A model generated the notes under the pieces. The model did not search any database and was not told the origin of the DNA. It was given only the letters and a program-made list of their open reading frames with translations. From positions 46,156-110,155 of the forward strand of contig CALJLN010000009.1 in the NCBI GenBank assembly GCA_937982565.1: a DNA stretch of 64,000 bases, read 5' to 3'. Of this stretch, positions 1 to 7,498 are shown piece after piece (within the stretch, counting starts at the first letter, position 1; each line of letters starts with the position of its first letter). This DNA is from UBA2421 sp002343075. Its GTDB lineage: Bacteria; Planctomycetota; Phycisphaerae; Tepidisphaerales; Tepidisphaeraceae. The translations under genes and the position numbers were made by a program.

Positions 1-508
1 AATGGACCTGGTTGGAAACCTTCTTCTCTGCAATCTCAAAGATGCGCTTCTCCGCCCGATCGAGCACATGTTCGGCACTCTCGTGCGGCGCATAAGCCTC
101 ACGCAAACTCTCCCCGGCTGCGCTGATGAGCGACCGCAACAGCGCCTTTTCACGGACGATCTTCGCATAATGCGGCGCGTGGGCCGCAGACGGCACTGAG
201 TTAAGTAGCTGCCCGAGGTACGCAGTCCCGCCCACTTCTTCAAGACGGCCGCGCTTGTTCAACTCTTCCCGCACCACAACGGCATCGATGGGGCGGTTGT
301 TCTGGTAAAGATCGATCAACACTTCAAACACGACAACATGATCATCGCGATAGAACGAGTCGCGATCGACAAGCGTCACGATGTCGCCGATGATGTGCTT
401 ATCCAGCATCATCGAGCCTAGCAGGCACATCTCAGCTTCAATGCTGTGGGGAGGCAGCCGGTCAAACGGCTGGGAAAACTCGGGCGTGGGAATACGCAGT
501 TCGCTCAT
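1..508 (-). CDS. dnaB: Replicative DNA helicase DnaB, N-terminal part (runs off left edge)
   Basis: DnaB is the hexameric helicase that unwinds DNA ahead of the replication fork and binds primase. Only 169 codons are present, read leftward from the ATG at 508; the RecA-like ATPase half lies outside the window. Residues 19-26 read PPHSIEAE, the usual opening of the DnaB N-terminal helical domain, followed by LLGSMMLD and later NNRPIDAVVVREEL and PSAAHAPHYAKIVREK, all typical of the family. It is the last visible gene of the tRNA-Gln to dnaB cluster, but it sits 323 bases after rplI and has its own candidate promoter. The identification is firm; the missing half cannot be assessed. Confidence 0.95.
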   Translation of the reverse strand, partial: MSELRIPTPEFSQPFDRLPPHSIEAEMCLLGSMMLDKHIIGDIVTLVDRDSFYRDDHVVVFEVLIDLYQNNRPIDAVVVREELNKRGRLEEVGGTAYLGQLLNSVPSAAHAPHYAKIVREKALLRSLISAAGESLREAYAPHESAEHVLDRAEKRIFEIAEKKVSNQVH

Positions 509-552
509 GAGACACCATCCGTGGCCAACAACTCAAGGATTGTATGCGAAGG

Positions 553-581
553 ATTATCACTGGCCTGCAATGATCTCACAA
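553..581 (-). promoter_or_regulatory. Candidate dnaB promoter with overlapping inverted repeat
   Basis: On the minus strand a -35-like TTGTGA (581-576) and a -10-like GATAAT (558-553) are separated by exactly 17 bases, which would start transcription near 546, about 38 bases before the dnaB ATG. An inverted repeat GATCTC-N4-GAGATC at 572-587 overlaps the -35 element and could be an operator. The motifs are seen directly; promoter and operator function are inferred. Confidence 0.5.
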
Positions 582-604
582 GAGATCGGCCGATGAGCGA
601 TAAG

Positions 605-636
605 TTGTCCACCGGAGTTGTTCACCGTGTGGAAAA
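605..636. promoter_or_regulatory. DnaA-box-like cluster upstream of dnaB
   Basis: Positions 628-636 are, on the minus strand, TTTTCCACA, which fits the DnaA-box consensus TTWTNCACA. On the plus strand 605-613 (TTGTCCACC) and 619-627 (TTGTTCACC) each differ from it at two positions. The three sites lie within 32 bases, about 24 bases upstream of the candidate dnaB -35 element. DnaA binding is inferred from the consensus only. Confidence 0.4.
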
Positions 637-710
637 CTTCAGACCAACCCGCGGACGCGTGATGCGGAGGGAATCAGTGGGGAGAAATACCGGGGGTAGA
701 ACACCAAAGC

Positions 711-790
711 AGGCGTGCGGCGGGACAAAACCGGGCGGCGGGGGAGTGATCACTCCGCCTTCTGCCCGACCTTTCTCACGCCGCACGCCT
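711..790 (-). terminator. Long nested hairpin between rplI and dnaB
   Basis: A perfect 12-base inverted repeat pairs 711-722 (AGGCGTGCGGCG) with 779-790. Inside it sits a 14-base perfect palindrome GGAGTGATCACTCC at 733-746. The structure starts about 40 bases after the rplI stop in the direction of transcription and has no strong U-run, so it could be a terminator, an attenuator or an RNA-processing site between rplI and dnaB. The rest of 509-831 holds the dnaB control region and no coding sequence I can support. Confidence 0.45.
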
Positions 791-831
791 TTATGCGTCG
801 AAACGCCTGCTTGCGTCAAAAACCGGCCCGG

Positions 832-1353
832 TCACTCGGCGGCGGGGGTTTCCGCTTGCTTGCTCTTGGCAAATGCGTCCATGGCTGCCTTGCTTTCGGC
901 GTCGGCGTGGACCCACACCTTCAGTTCCGCCTCCAGATCGTCGGCGAACGAAACGACCACCGCATAATCGGCGACGCGATCGAGCTTGCCCGGAAGATTG
1001 ATATCGTCGGGGTTGACGTCGAAGCCCTGCGACTGCAGTTGCTTGGCGATGTCGGTAGCGCCGACACTGCCGAAGAGGTGGCCCTGCTCGTTGGCGCGGC
1101 GTTCGAGATGAACTTCGACGCCCTTGAGCTTGGCGATGAGCTTTTCCTGCTCCCCGCGGCGGGCCTTTTCGATGCGCTCGATCTCTTTCTTGCGCTCTTC
1201 CACCTTTTTCACGTTGCCGGGTGTGGGCTCGACGGCCAAATCCTTTGGCACCAGATAGTTACGCGCGTACCCGGCCGACACTTCGACGATATCGCCGACC
1301 CGGCCGACATGTTTAATCGATTCTTTGAGAAGCAGTTTGACGTTGTTTGCCAT
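832..1353 (-). CDS. rplI: 50S ribosomal protein L9
   Basis: L9 binds 23S rRNA domain V through an N-terminal domain joined by a long helix to a C-terminal domain. The ATG at 1353 is chosen because the protein then begins MANNVKLLLKESIKHVGRVG and continues with GYARNYLVPKDLA, the L9 signature. The central helix is rich in E and K (residues about 52-75). At 173 residues it is longer than the usual roughly 150, with an Ala/Lys/Glu-rich tail. It follows ssb by 37 bases and precedes dnaB. The usual rpsR (S18) gene of this cluster is absent between ssb and rplI. Confidence 0.97.
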   Translation of the reverse strand: MANNVKLLLKESIKHVGRVGDIVEVSAGYARNYLVPKDLAVEPTPGNVKKVEERKKEIERIEKARRGEQEKLIAKLKGVEVHLERRANEQGHLFGSVGATDIAKQLQSQGFDVNPDDINLPGKLDRVADYAVVVSFADDLEAELKVWVHADAESKAAMDAFAKSKQAETPAAE

Positions 1354-1390
1354 GATTACCTCGGAATAAACTCTCACAAATGTTGTTGAT

Positions 1391-1912
1391 TTAGAACGGA
1401 ATATCTTCGCCCTTAAACTCTTGCGCGTCGCCGATCGGTGGGCCGTCATCGTCGGGCGGGGGGGCGGCCTGTTGCTGGCTCCGGCCGGCCGGCGACCGCT
1501 GGGGCGCACGGCTTGCCGGGCGGCCCCCTTCGTCATCGCCATAGCTCTGTCCGCCGCCGCCGCCTTGGCCGGGGCCGTCACGGCCACCGACGAACTGAAA
1601 ATCTTCAACGACGACGAGGAGCCGACTGCGCTTCCCGCCGCCGTTCTTGTCGTCCCATTGGTCATACTTCAGCCGACCCGAAATGAAGATCGGCTTACCC
1701 TTGGTGAAGTAGGTGTTGATGAGTTCTGCCTGTTTGGACCAGGCAGTACAGTCAACAAATGTGACTTCTTCGCGAAGGCTCCCGTCGGCTGCCTTGAACT
1801 TGCGGTTGCACGCTAGCCCGAAGTCGCAGACAGCAGCCTGCGACGGCGTGTAGCGAAGCTGCGGGTCGCGCGTCAGGTTGCCCATGAGGATGACTTGATT
1901 AAAACTGGCCAT
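1391..1912 (-). CDS. ssb: Single-stranded DNA-binding protein
   Basis: SSB coats single-stranded DNA during replication, repair and recombination and recruits partners through its acidic tip. The 173-residue protein starts MASFNQVILMGNLTRDPQLR and has an OB fold to about residue 108, including FVDCTAWSKQAELINTYFTKG. A Gly/Pro/Gln-rich linker follows, and the end is GEDIPF, the conserved partner-binding tail. It lies 24 bases after rpsF and 37 bases before rplI, the classical rpsF-ssb-rplI order. Identity is secure. Confidence 0.97.
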   Translation of the reverse strand: MASFNQVILMGNLTRDPQLRYTPSQAAVCDFGLACNRKFKAADGSLREEVTFVDCTAWSKQAELINTYFTKGKPIFISGRLKYDQWDDKNGGGKRSRLLVVVEDFQFVGGRDGPGQGGGGGQSYGDDEGGRPASRAPQRSPAGRSQQQAAPPPDDDGPPIGDAQEFKGEDIPF

Positions 1913-1936
1913 GTCGCCTCCCGAAAATTGGTGCGA

Positions 1937-2383
1937 TTAATCTCTGCCCATTCCGGCGGTATCGGCGTCGGCGCGCGGTCGGCGCGGACGATCGTCGTAG
2001 GAATTGAAAGCGGGGCGGTCCCAACTCGGACGCTCCTCGCGCGGCTGGATCGGCTGCGGTTCGACGGCGTTCATTTCCTTCTCATTCAGATGGTCGGCGG
2101 TGGTGATCATGACGCGCAGCACATCTTCGCTGAGGTTGACATCGCGCTCCATCGCCGCAATGCCGCCGCCGGGCGCGGTGAAGAAGGCAATGATGTACAA
2201 GCCGCGCTTGTTCTTGCCGATTTCGTAGGCGAGCTTGCGCTCGTCCCACTTCTTGATGACCATGATAGTCCCGCCGTGACGTTCGATGATGCCGCGCGCG
2301 ATCTTGATGCTCGCATCGACCTCGGCCGTCGCCGCCGCCGGAAAAAGAAACATTGCTTCGTACTGTGCGTTCTTCTTAGCCAT
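1937..2383 (-). CDS. rpsF: 30S ribosomal protein S6
   Basis: S6 is a small-subunit platform protein that normally pairs with S18. The ATG at 2383 gives a 148-residue product beginning MAKKNAQYEAMFLFP. The S6 ferredoxin-like core is visible in GGTIMVIKKWDERKLAYEI and GLYIIAFFTAPGG, ending near residue 100. The remaining C-terminal part is an Arg/Pro/Asp-rich extension, longer than in most S6 proteins. A longer open frame upstream of 2383 runs into the pth-rpsF spacer and is not needed. The gene sits between pth and ssb. Confidence 0.95.
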   Translation of the reverse strand: MAKKNAQYEAMFLFPAAATAEVDASIKIARGIIERHGGTIMVIKKWDERKLAYEIGKNKRGLYIIAFFTAPGGGIAAMERDVNLSEDVLRVMITTADHLNEKEMNAVEPQPIQPREERPSWDRPAFNSYDDRPRRPRADADTAGMGRD

Positions 2384-2514
2384 GATTGTGCCACTCCTAG
2401 CACGGGTTTGACCATCGCACCATGCGACGGCCGCTAGTATCTGAATATCCGATCGTCTTGGGTCGGATGGCCGGCCAGACAACCTGCCGGCACCCGACAA
2501 TTTGAGACAATCAT

Positions 2515-3123
2515 CTATTCCTCGACAGCGTTGAACAAGCTCATTGCTGTCTCGATTCCTTTGTCTATCCATGTGACGATCGCGCCACATGCACGGTCGA
2601 CTGCAGGATCGACTCGCTTTCTCTGCTCGGCTTCGAACTTCTGCAGCACATAATCCCGCTGGGGGATAAACGCCGGTTTCGGATCGATGCCGATTCTCAA
2701 TCGCGGGTACTGTTGGGTGCCCAGCGACTGCTCTATGTCCTTCAAGCCATTATGTCCGCCGGAACTTCCACCGGCCCGCAGCCGCAAGCGGCCAGTGGGC
2801 AGGGCGAGGTCGTCCAAAACGATCATGATGTCTGACGGCGCAAGCTGGTAAAACGCCATCGCCGCCTGCACACTCTTACCGCTGACGTTCATATACGTCA
2901 TCGGTTCGAGCAACAACACCTTCTCATCTCCGCCGGTGGTTCGGGCAACCAATCCGTCGAGCGTCAATCCGTCGAACTTCTGCCGCGATTGACTCTTAAA
3001 CTGCTCTGGCTTGCCTAGCCAGCCGAGCTTGGCGGCCAATCGCTCCACAACCTCAAAACCGATGTTGTGCCGCGTGCCCGCATACTCGCTGCCGGGATTG
3101 CCAAGGCCGACGACCAGTTTCAT
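2515..3123 (-). CDS. pth: Peptidyl-tRNA hydrolase
   Basis: Pth releases tRNA from prematurely dropped peptidyl-tRNA. The 202-residue product starts MKLVVGLGNPGSEYAGTRHN, carrying the catalytic His at residue 19 and the binding Asn at residue 9. The second active-site region, IMVLDDLALPTGRLRLR followed by GSSGGHNGLKDIE, is intact. Length is normal for the family. It lies 53 bases downstream of rplY and upstream of rpsF, matching the widespread prs-rplY-pth order. Confidence 0.97.
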   Translation of the reverse strand: MKLVVGLGNPGSEYAGTRHNIGFEVVERLAAKLGWLGKPEQFKSQSRQKFDGLTLDGLVARTTGGDEKVLLLEPMTYMNVSGKSVQAAMAFYQLAPSDIMIVLDDLALPTGRLRLRAGGSSGGHNGLKDIEQSLGTQQYPRLRIGIDPKPAFIPQRDYVLQKFEAEQRKRVDPAVDRACGAIVTWIDKGIETAMSLFNAVEE

Positions 3124-3176
3124 TGCCAGTTTCCAATCGCCCGATGCTTTGGCAAACCCGGTGACTGCACACCCGG

Positions 3177-3836
3177 CTACTTCTTCGCCGGTGCAGCAGC
3201 AGCGGCGGCGGCGTCATCTTCCGGCTTCTTGCCGCCGATGACTTCCGGCTCGGCAGCGGCTTCTTCAGTGGCGGCGGCGACCTGCTCTTTCACCTCGCGC
3301 ACCTGTGCTACCATCAGATCTTCATCCTGAGTGCATTTCACACCCGGCGGGAGCTTGAGATCCTTGATATAGAGCACGCTGTCCATGCCCATTTCCGTCA
3401 CATCATGCACGATGATGTCGGGAATATCAGTCACGACGCACTCGATCTCCAACTCATTGACAATCTGTTGCAGCACGCCGCCGTCCTTTTCGCCCTTGGG
3501 TTCGCCCTTGAGTTCGAGCGAGACGGTGAGTTCGACGCGTTCATTGAGATCGACGCGTGCGAAGTCGACGTGCAATACCTCGATGCCGAGGTGATCGTAC
3601 TGCACTTCCTTTACGAGGGCATTTTCCTTCCCACCGTCAAGCGCCAGCTCGAAAAGGTGGGCGCCGTGCGTGAGATGCGTCGTCACTTCCTTGCGATTGA
3701 GCGTGATCGGGACCACATCCTGCTTGTGGCCATAAATGACGCCGGGTAGTTTGCCCGAGTCGCGCAGACGCTTGTTGGCACGACTGCCAAGCTCGCTTCG
3801 CTTGTTGGCTGAAACCACTGCTGCTTTACTTGCCAT
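3177..3836 (-). CDS. rplY: 50S ribosomal protein L25 (CTC/TL5 type)
   Basis: This protein binds 5S rRNA. The 219-residue product is the long two-domain CTC/TL5 form: residues about 8-95 are the 5S-binding L25 domain (KRLRDSGKLPGVIYGHKQD), and about 100-185 the TL5 beta domain (DIPDIIVHDVTEMGMDSVLY). The tail is Ala-rich and ends in Lys residues. It sits between prs and pth. A short hairpin in the 97-base prs-rplY spacer (3896-3913) has no U-run, so I do not call it a terminator. Confidence 0.95.
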   Translation of the reverse strand: MASKAAVVSANKRSELGSRANKRLRDSGKLPGVIYGHKQDVVPITLNRKEVTTHLTHGAHLFELALDGGKENALVKEVQYDHLGIEVLHVDFARVDLNERVELTVSLELKGEPKGEKDGGVLQQIVNELEIECVVTDIPDIIVHDVTEMGMDSVLYIKDLKLPPGVKCTQDEDLMVAQVREVKEQVAAATEEAAAEPEVIGGKKPEDDAAAAAAAPAKK

Positions 3837-3933
3837 GATGCATACCTCTAACTTTCATCTGCCATGCCAGCCTCCGAGGCCGGCTGAACTCTGCTGCGGC
3901 TGATTGGAGCCGCGGCCCTAAAACCATAAAACT

Positions 3934-4902
3934 CTATTCCGGTGACTCCCGCAGAAGCTCGCTCACACTCCGGTTGTAGTGAATGCGTTCGATCGCGTTT
4001 CCGAGCAAACCCGCCACGCTGAGCTGCACCAGGCGGTCTTGTATCGGCTTGGCGCGCTCACCGAGCGGAATCGTGTCGGTGACGGCCAACTGGGTAAACG
4101 GCGCCGCGGCCAGTCGTTCCATCGCCGGGGGCGCGAACACTGCGTGCGTGGCGGCGACGTAGATGTCCTTCACGCCGTGCTCTTTCAAAATCTTCATCGC
4201 CTCCGTAACCGTGCCGGCGGTGGTGATCATGTCATCGACCATGAGCACATTTTTCCCCTCGACGTCGCCGATGATCGCCTTGCTTTCGATCTTGGTGGCG
4301 GACTTGCGGCGCTTGTCGATGATGCAAATCTCCCCGCCGAGCATGTTCGCGTAAACCTGCGCGCGCTTCACATTGCCGACGTCCGGGCTGACAAAAACGC
4401 GATTACTCAGTTTCAGCCCCCGAATCCACTTCGCAACCACCGGCCCGGCGTTCAGATGGTCCACCGGAATATCAAAAAACCCCTGAACCTGTGCCGCATG
4501 CAGATCGACGGCCACCACGCGATCGGTGCCGGCGCGTTCGAGCAGGTTGGCAACCAGCTTGGCCGTGATGGGGGTACGGCCTTCGTCCTTGCGATCCTGC
4601 CGGGCATAGCCAAAGTAGGGAACGACCGCCGTGACGCGCCCCGCGCTGGCCCGGCGGAGTGTGTCTATCCAGATGAACAGCTCCATCAGGTGCGAGTTAA
4701 TGGGGTGACACGTCGGCTGAATGACAAAACAATCGCGCCCGCGGACGTCTTCATCGATGCGGACCATAAGCTCGCCGTCGGGGAAGATTTCCGTACGGCC
4801 CCGTCCCAGGGGCACATCAAGGTGGTCGCAGATCTTCTGCGCCAGTACAGGATTGGCCCTGCCTGTGAACAGCTTCACTTTATCTGCGTCAAGCTCGCTC
4901 AC
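3934..4902 (-). CDS. prs: Ribose-phosphate pyrophosphokinase (PRPP synthase)
   Basis: The enzyme makes PRPP from ribose 5-phosphate and ATP for nucleotide, His and Trp synthesis. The 322-residue protein has FPDGELMVRI (about residue 40), the ATP-site segment YARQDRKDEGRTPITAK, the metal-binding VVAVDLHAAQVQGFF and the PRPP loop VDDMITTAGT, all expected of class I enzymes. It starts with GTG at 4902, only a few bases after the glmU-like stop, so the two are probably translationally coupled. Identification is secure. Confidence 0.97.
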   Translation of the reverse strand: MSELDADKVKLFTGRANPVLAQKICDHLDVPLGRGRTEIFPDGELMVRIDEDVRGRDCFVIQPTCHPINSHLMELFIWIDTLRRASAGRVTAVVPYFGYARQDRKDEGRTPITAKLVANLLERAGTDRVVAVDLHAAQVQGFFDIPVDHLNAGPVVAKWIRGLKLSNRVFVSPDVGNVKRAQVYANMLGGEICIIDKRRKSATKIESKAIIGDVEGKNVLMVDDMITTAGTVTEAMKILKEHGVKDIYVAATHAVFAPPAMERLAAAPFTQLAVTDTIPLGERAKPIQDRLVQLSVAGLLGNAIERIHYNRSVSELLRESPE

Positions 4903-4905
4903 CGG

Positions 4906-5886
4906 TCACCTCTGAAACTCAATGGCCGCTGCGGCGCCGGCATTGCCGGAGACGGTCGTGCCTTCGGGCACGATGCTCTGCCGCGGAACAAACGCAAATG
5001 GGCCAATGACACACTCGGCCCCGATCGCCGCGCCGCTTCCGATGTATGAGAATGGCTGCACGACGGTATCGAGGCCGATGACGGCACCGGCTTCGATGTA
5101 AGTCTGTTCGCTATTGACTATGGTCACGCCTGCTTCGCGATGGCTCCGCTGGATGCGCCGCTGCATACCGGCATCGACGTCGGCGAGCTGATCGCGGGTG
5201 TTGGCCGAAAGCACATCCTCCGCAGTCACCGCCTGCACCGCAGTCACTTTTTTGCCCAGCCGGCGCAGGATGCCGAATGTGTCGGTGAGATAGTACTCAC
5301 CCTTTTTGTTCTTGTTTTCCAGCTTTTCCAGGGCTAGCAGCAGTGCATCCTGCCGGAAGCAGTAGTAACTCGGAAACGCTTCCTTGATCGCCGCCTGCTC
5401 GGCTGTGCAATCGACCTGCTCGATGATGTCGAGAAAATTGCCGGCATTGTCGCGAATGATGCGGCCGTAGCCGTATGGTTCATCCAGCACGGCGGTGGCC
5501 ATTGAGGCGTCGGCTTGATCATCGCGATGTGCCTGCAGAAGCGTGCGGAGTACCTCACCGCGGATCATCGGGCCGTCGCCGGCGAGCACAAACACGTCGC
5601 CCTGCAGCTTGCTCAGCAGCGGCTGGCACACCTTCACCGCGTGGCCGGTGCCCAATTGCTCGGTTTGCTCGACACAGACTACCCGACGTTCGTCGGCCAG
5701 CGCGCTCATGACCGCGGCCTTGCCGTAGCCGACGACAACGATCGCCGTGCCGCAGCCGGCGTCCCAGCAGGCATTGAGAACGTGTTCGAGCATGCTCCGC
5801 CCGCAGACTTCGTGCAGCACCTTGGGACGATTCGACTTCATGCGGGTCGATTTCCCAGCAGCGAGAATGACGGCGGTGGTTGGCAT
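4906..5886 (-). CDS. GlmU-like UDP-GlcNAc pyrophosphorylase, short form
   Basis: The N-terminal half is the uridyltransferase of GlmU, which joins UTP and GlcNAc-1-phosphate. Starting at ATG 5886, MPTTAVILAAGKSTRMKSN contains the nucleotide-binding loop, and EQLGTGHAV, LAGDGPMI, YGRIIRDN and KGEYYLTDT complete the fold. The protein is 326 residues, against about 450-460 for bifunctional GlmU. After the linker only a few left-handed-helix hexapeptide turns remain (EAGAVIGLDTVVQPFSYIGSG), and the acetyltransferase active-site region is missing. Glucosamine-1-phosphate acetylation therefore probably lies elsewhere. It is 48 bases downstream of tRNA-Gln and close to prs. Confidence 0.88.
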   Translation of the reverse strand: MPTTAVILAAGKSTRMKSNRPKVLHEVCGRSMLEHVLNACWDAGCGTAIVVVGYGKAAVMSALADERRVVCVEQTEQLGTGHAVKVCQPLLSKLQGDVFVLAGDGPMIRGEVLRTLLQAHRDDQADASMATAVLDEPYGYGRIIRDNAGNFLDIIEQVDCTAEQAAIKEAFPSYYCFRQDALLLALEKLENKNKKGEYYLTDTFGILRRLGKKVTAVQAVTAEDVLSANTRDQLADVDAGMQRRIQRSHREAGVTIVNSEQTYIEAGAVIGLDTVVQPFSYIGSGAAIGAECVIGPFAFVPRQSIVPEGTTVSGNAGAAAAIEFQR

Positions 5887-5934
5887 CAGACCAGTCAAAC
5901 CAAAAAGAACCGGCAAAACCAAAAGTGGAAGAGA

Positions 5935-6005
5935 CTACCCCGCCAGGATTCGAACCTGGACAAAGAGAGCCAAAATCTCTTGTGCTACCGTTACACTACG
6001 GGGTA
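5935..6005 (-). tRNA. tRNA-Gln (anticodon TTG)
   Basis: On the minus strand a 71-base cloverleaf can be folded by eye. The acceptor stem is TACCCCG with CGGGGTA, the D arm contains AACGGTAG, the anticodon stem is AGAGA with TCTCT around loop TTTTGGC (anticodon TTG, reading CAA), and the T arm is CCAGG-TTCGAAT-CCTGG. The discriminator is G, and the 3' CCA is not encoded. It lies 48 bases upstream of the glmU-like gene in the same orientation. Confidence 0.96.
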
Positions 6006-6203
6006 AGAGGAGGGAGCACGAACCCCGATTTGTCACCCAGGCCTTCGGTGCGATAGAGCACCACTACGGCCGCAGCAACAAACGTAAGTCCTTGCCAATC
6101 CTTCGCTTACCTTTCTGCCCAACGCGGCAGACCTCTCAGCAAAGCGCGTGAGATCGTAGTAGAAACACCGGGGCTGTCAAGCGAGCCATCATCGATACAG
6201 AAA

Positions 6204-6230
6204 GCGGCACCGCCAAGGGGACGGTGCCGC
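6204..6230 (-). terminator. Hairpin terminator after the PEP-CTERM gene
   Basis: A perfect 9-base stem pairs 6204-6212 (GCGGCACCG) with 6222-6230 around a 9-base loop, 43 bases after the stop codon at 6274. On the minus strand it is followed by TTTCTGT, a weak U-tract. It is probably an intrinsic terminator for the PEP-CTERM gene. The rest of 6006-6273 shows nothing else I can name. Confidence 0.6.
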
Positions 6231-6273
6231 GAGAAGTTTCCCTTTGCTTTGCTCCCGAATTCAGGCGCAATGA

Positions 6274-7437
6274 TCAGGCGCGTCGGCGTCGGACGAGCGT
6301 CAACCCGGCCGCTGCGATCGCTGCGAGCGAGGTCGGTTCGGGAATCGGGGCAAGCTCGACGCCGCGGAAGACCGTGTTGGCCGGGGCAGTCGCCAATGTG
6401 CTGAACGCCGCCGGTGCGGTCGCTCCCGAGAGCGTATCGCTCAGGCTGGATAAGGTAGTGCCGTCGCCGGTGATGAGATAAAGCGAGACATTGCCCGAGG
6501 AATCGACTTCGCCAGCGATCGACCGTGCGATCGGGGTAAGCGTCCACAGTTTGACCCATGCCGAGCCGTCAAACCGCCACTTTTGAAGACCGCCCGAGGC
6601 CGGAGCGGTTGTGTCGTCATCGGTGACATAGAGCGTTGTTGAGTCGGCGAAGAAAAAGTCGTAGGAGCTATCGGAATTGCCGTTGTTGGACGCACCGCCG
6701 AGCACGCCGAAGCCGGGAAGCAGGGAGTACGCCGACGCGGTCGTGGGCAGCCCCGTTCCGACCGAGAACACCCCGCGAAAATCGCCGCCGACGCCTGTTG
6801 AAGCCGAGGCGTAAAGCTGGCCGTTGAATGAACCTGCGACGCGAATGTTGGTCGTGGCGCCGTTCATCAACGTCCCGCCGTCGGTCTGGCCTAGGGTCAT
6901 ATAGCGAAGCCCGCCCGGCGAGGGTGCGCCGGCACCGGCATCGTGGGTGGTGTAAATGTCGGTGCCGTCGGTTGAGTAGGCGGAGCGAATCGTCGTGCCG
7001 GGGGCTTCAAAGCGGGTGGACGAGTCGATGTTCCCGTCCGAGTCGACGCGCGCCACCGTGCGCCCGCGAAAGTTGGCGTTGGAGTTCGGGTTGGTGGTGC
7101 CGACCGGCGCATCCGTCCCGCCGATCAGAAGATAGCGACCGTCGGCCGAGCGCTGAAGCTGGCCCGCAGAAGTAGTACTCCGACCAATGGCCACAGAAAA
7201 ATTGGCGCCCGAAGCCGCTGTCGGAAGCGCAATCGTGTTCCCCGCCGACGCCCCGGCAGTGGTGAATTCATCCAAAAAGACCGGATTTGCGACGTTGTTG
7301 GCAACCGACCCAGTGCCATCGCCGACGCGCGAAACGACCAAGTTTCCCGGCAAAAACGGCGCGGCCCAGACCGTGCTCCCAATCACCAGCGCAGCGGCAG
7401 ATGCCAGGATGTTTGAAGTACGTATATTTTCTCCCAA
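6274..7437 (-). CDS. Secreted PEP-CTERM protein
   Basis: The mature protein (about 370 residues) is Gly/Ser/Thr-rich and looks like a repeated beta-strand or propeller exoprotein: SADGRYLLIGGT, VARVDSDGNIDSS, YSTDGTDIYTT, FADSTTLYVTDDD. The C-terminus PEPTSLAAIAAAGLTLVRRR is a PEP-CTERM sorting signal: PEP motif, hydrophobic segment, Arg cluster. The N-terminal hydrophobic stretch ILASAAALVIGSTVWA is a signal peptide. The start is uncertain. TTG 7437 is in frame, but the best ribosome-binding site (GGGAG at 7435-7431) is spaced for an ATA codon at 7425. Longer upstream frames have no coding character. Its function is unknown. Confidence 0.8.
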   Translation of the reverse strand: MGENIRTSNILASAAALVIGSTVWAAPFLPGNLVVSRVGDGTGSVANNVANPVFLDEFTTAGASAGNTIALPTAASGANFSVAIGRSTTSAGQLQRSADGRYLLIGGTDAPVGTTNPNSNANFRGRTVARVDSDGNIDSSTRFEAPGTTIRSAYSTDGTDIYTTHDAGAGAPSPGGLRYMTLGQTDGGTLMNGATTNIRVAGSFNGQLYASASTGVGGDFRGVFSVGTGLPTTASAYSLLPGFGVLGGASNNGNSDSSYDFFFADSTTLYVTDDDTTAPASGGLQKWRFDGSAWVKLWTLTPIARSIAGEVDSSGNVSLYLITGDGTTLSSLSDTLSGATAPAAFSTLATAPANTVFRGVELAPIPEPTSLAAIAAAGLTLVRRRRA

Positions 7438-7492
7438 ACTCGCGAAAACAGATATGACATCCGGGCAACGCGTTGATGCCCGACGTGTGGAA

Positions 7493-7498
7493 ATTATA
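7493..7498 (-). promoter_or_regulatory. Candidate -10 element for the PEP-CTERM gene
   Basis: A perfect TATAAT stands on the minus strand at 7498-7493, about 55 bases upstream of the likely translation start. The nearest -35-like element, TTGCAA (7525-7520), gives a long 21-base spacer, so the promoter call rests on the -10 alone. I see nothing else in the 331-base interval 7438-7768. Confidence 0.4.

Noticed and set aside
2004..2437. Plus-strand frames in the rpsF-ssb region
   Set aside because: They are antisense to conserved ribosomal and SSB genes and carry no domain.
3896..3913. Hairpin between prs and rplY as a terminator
   Set aside because: Six-base stem without a U-run, inside a cluster that is probably co-transcribed.
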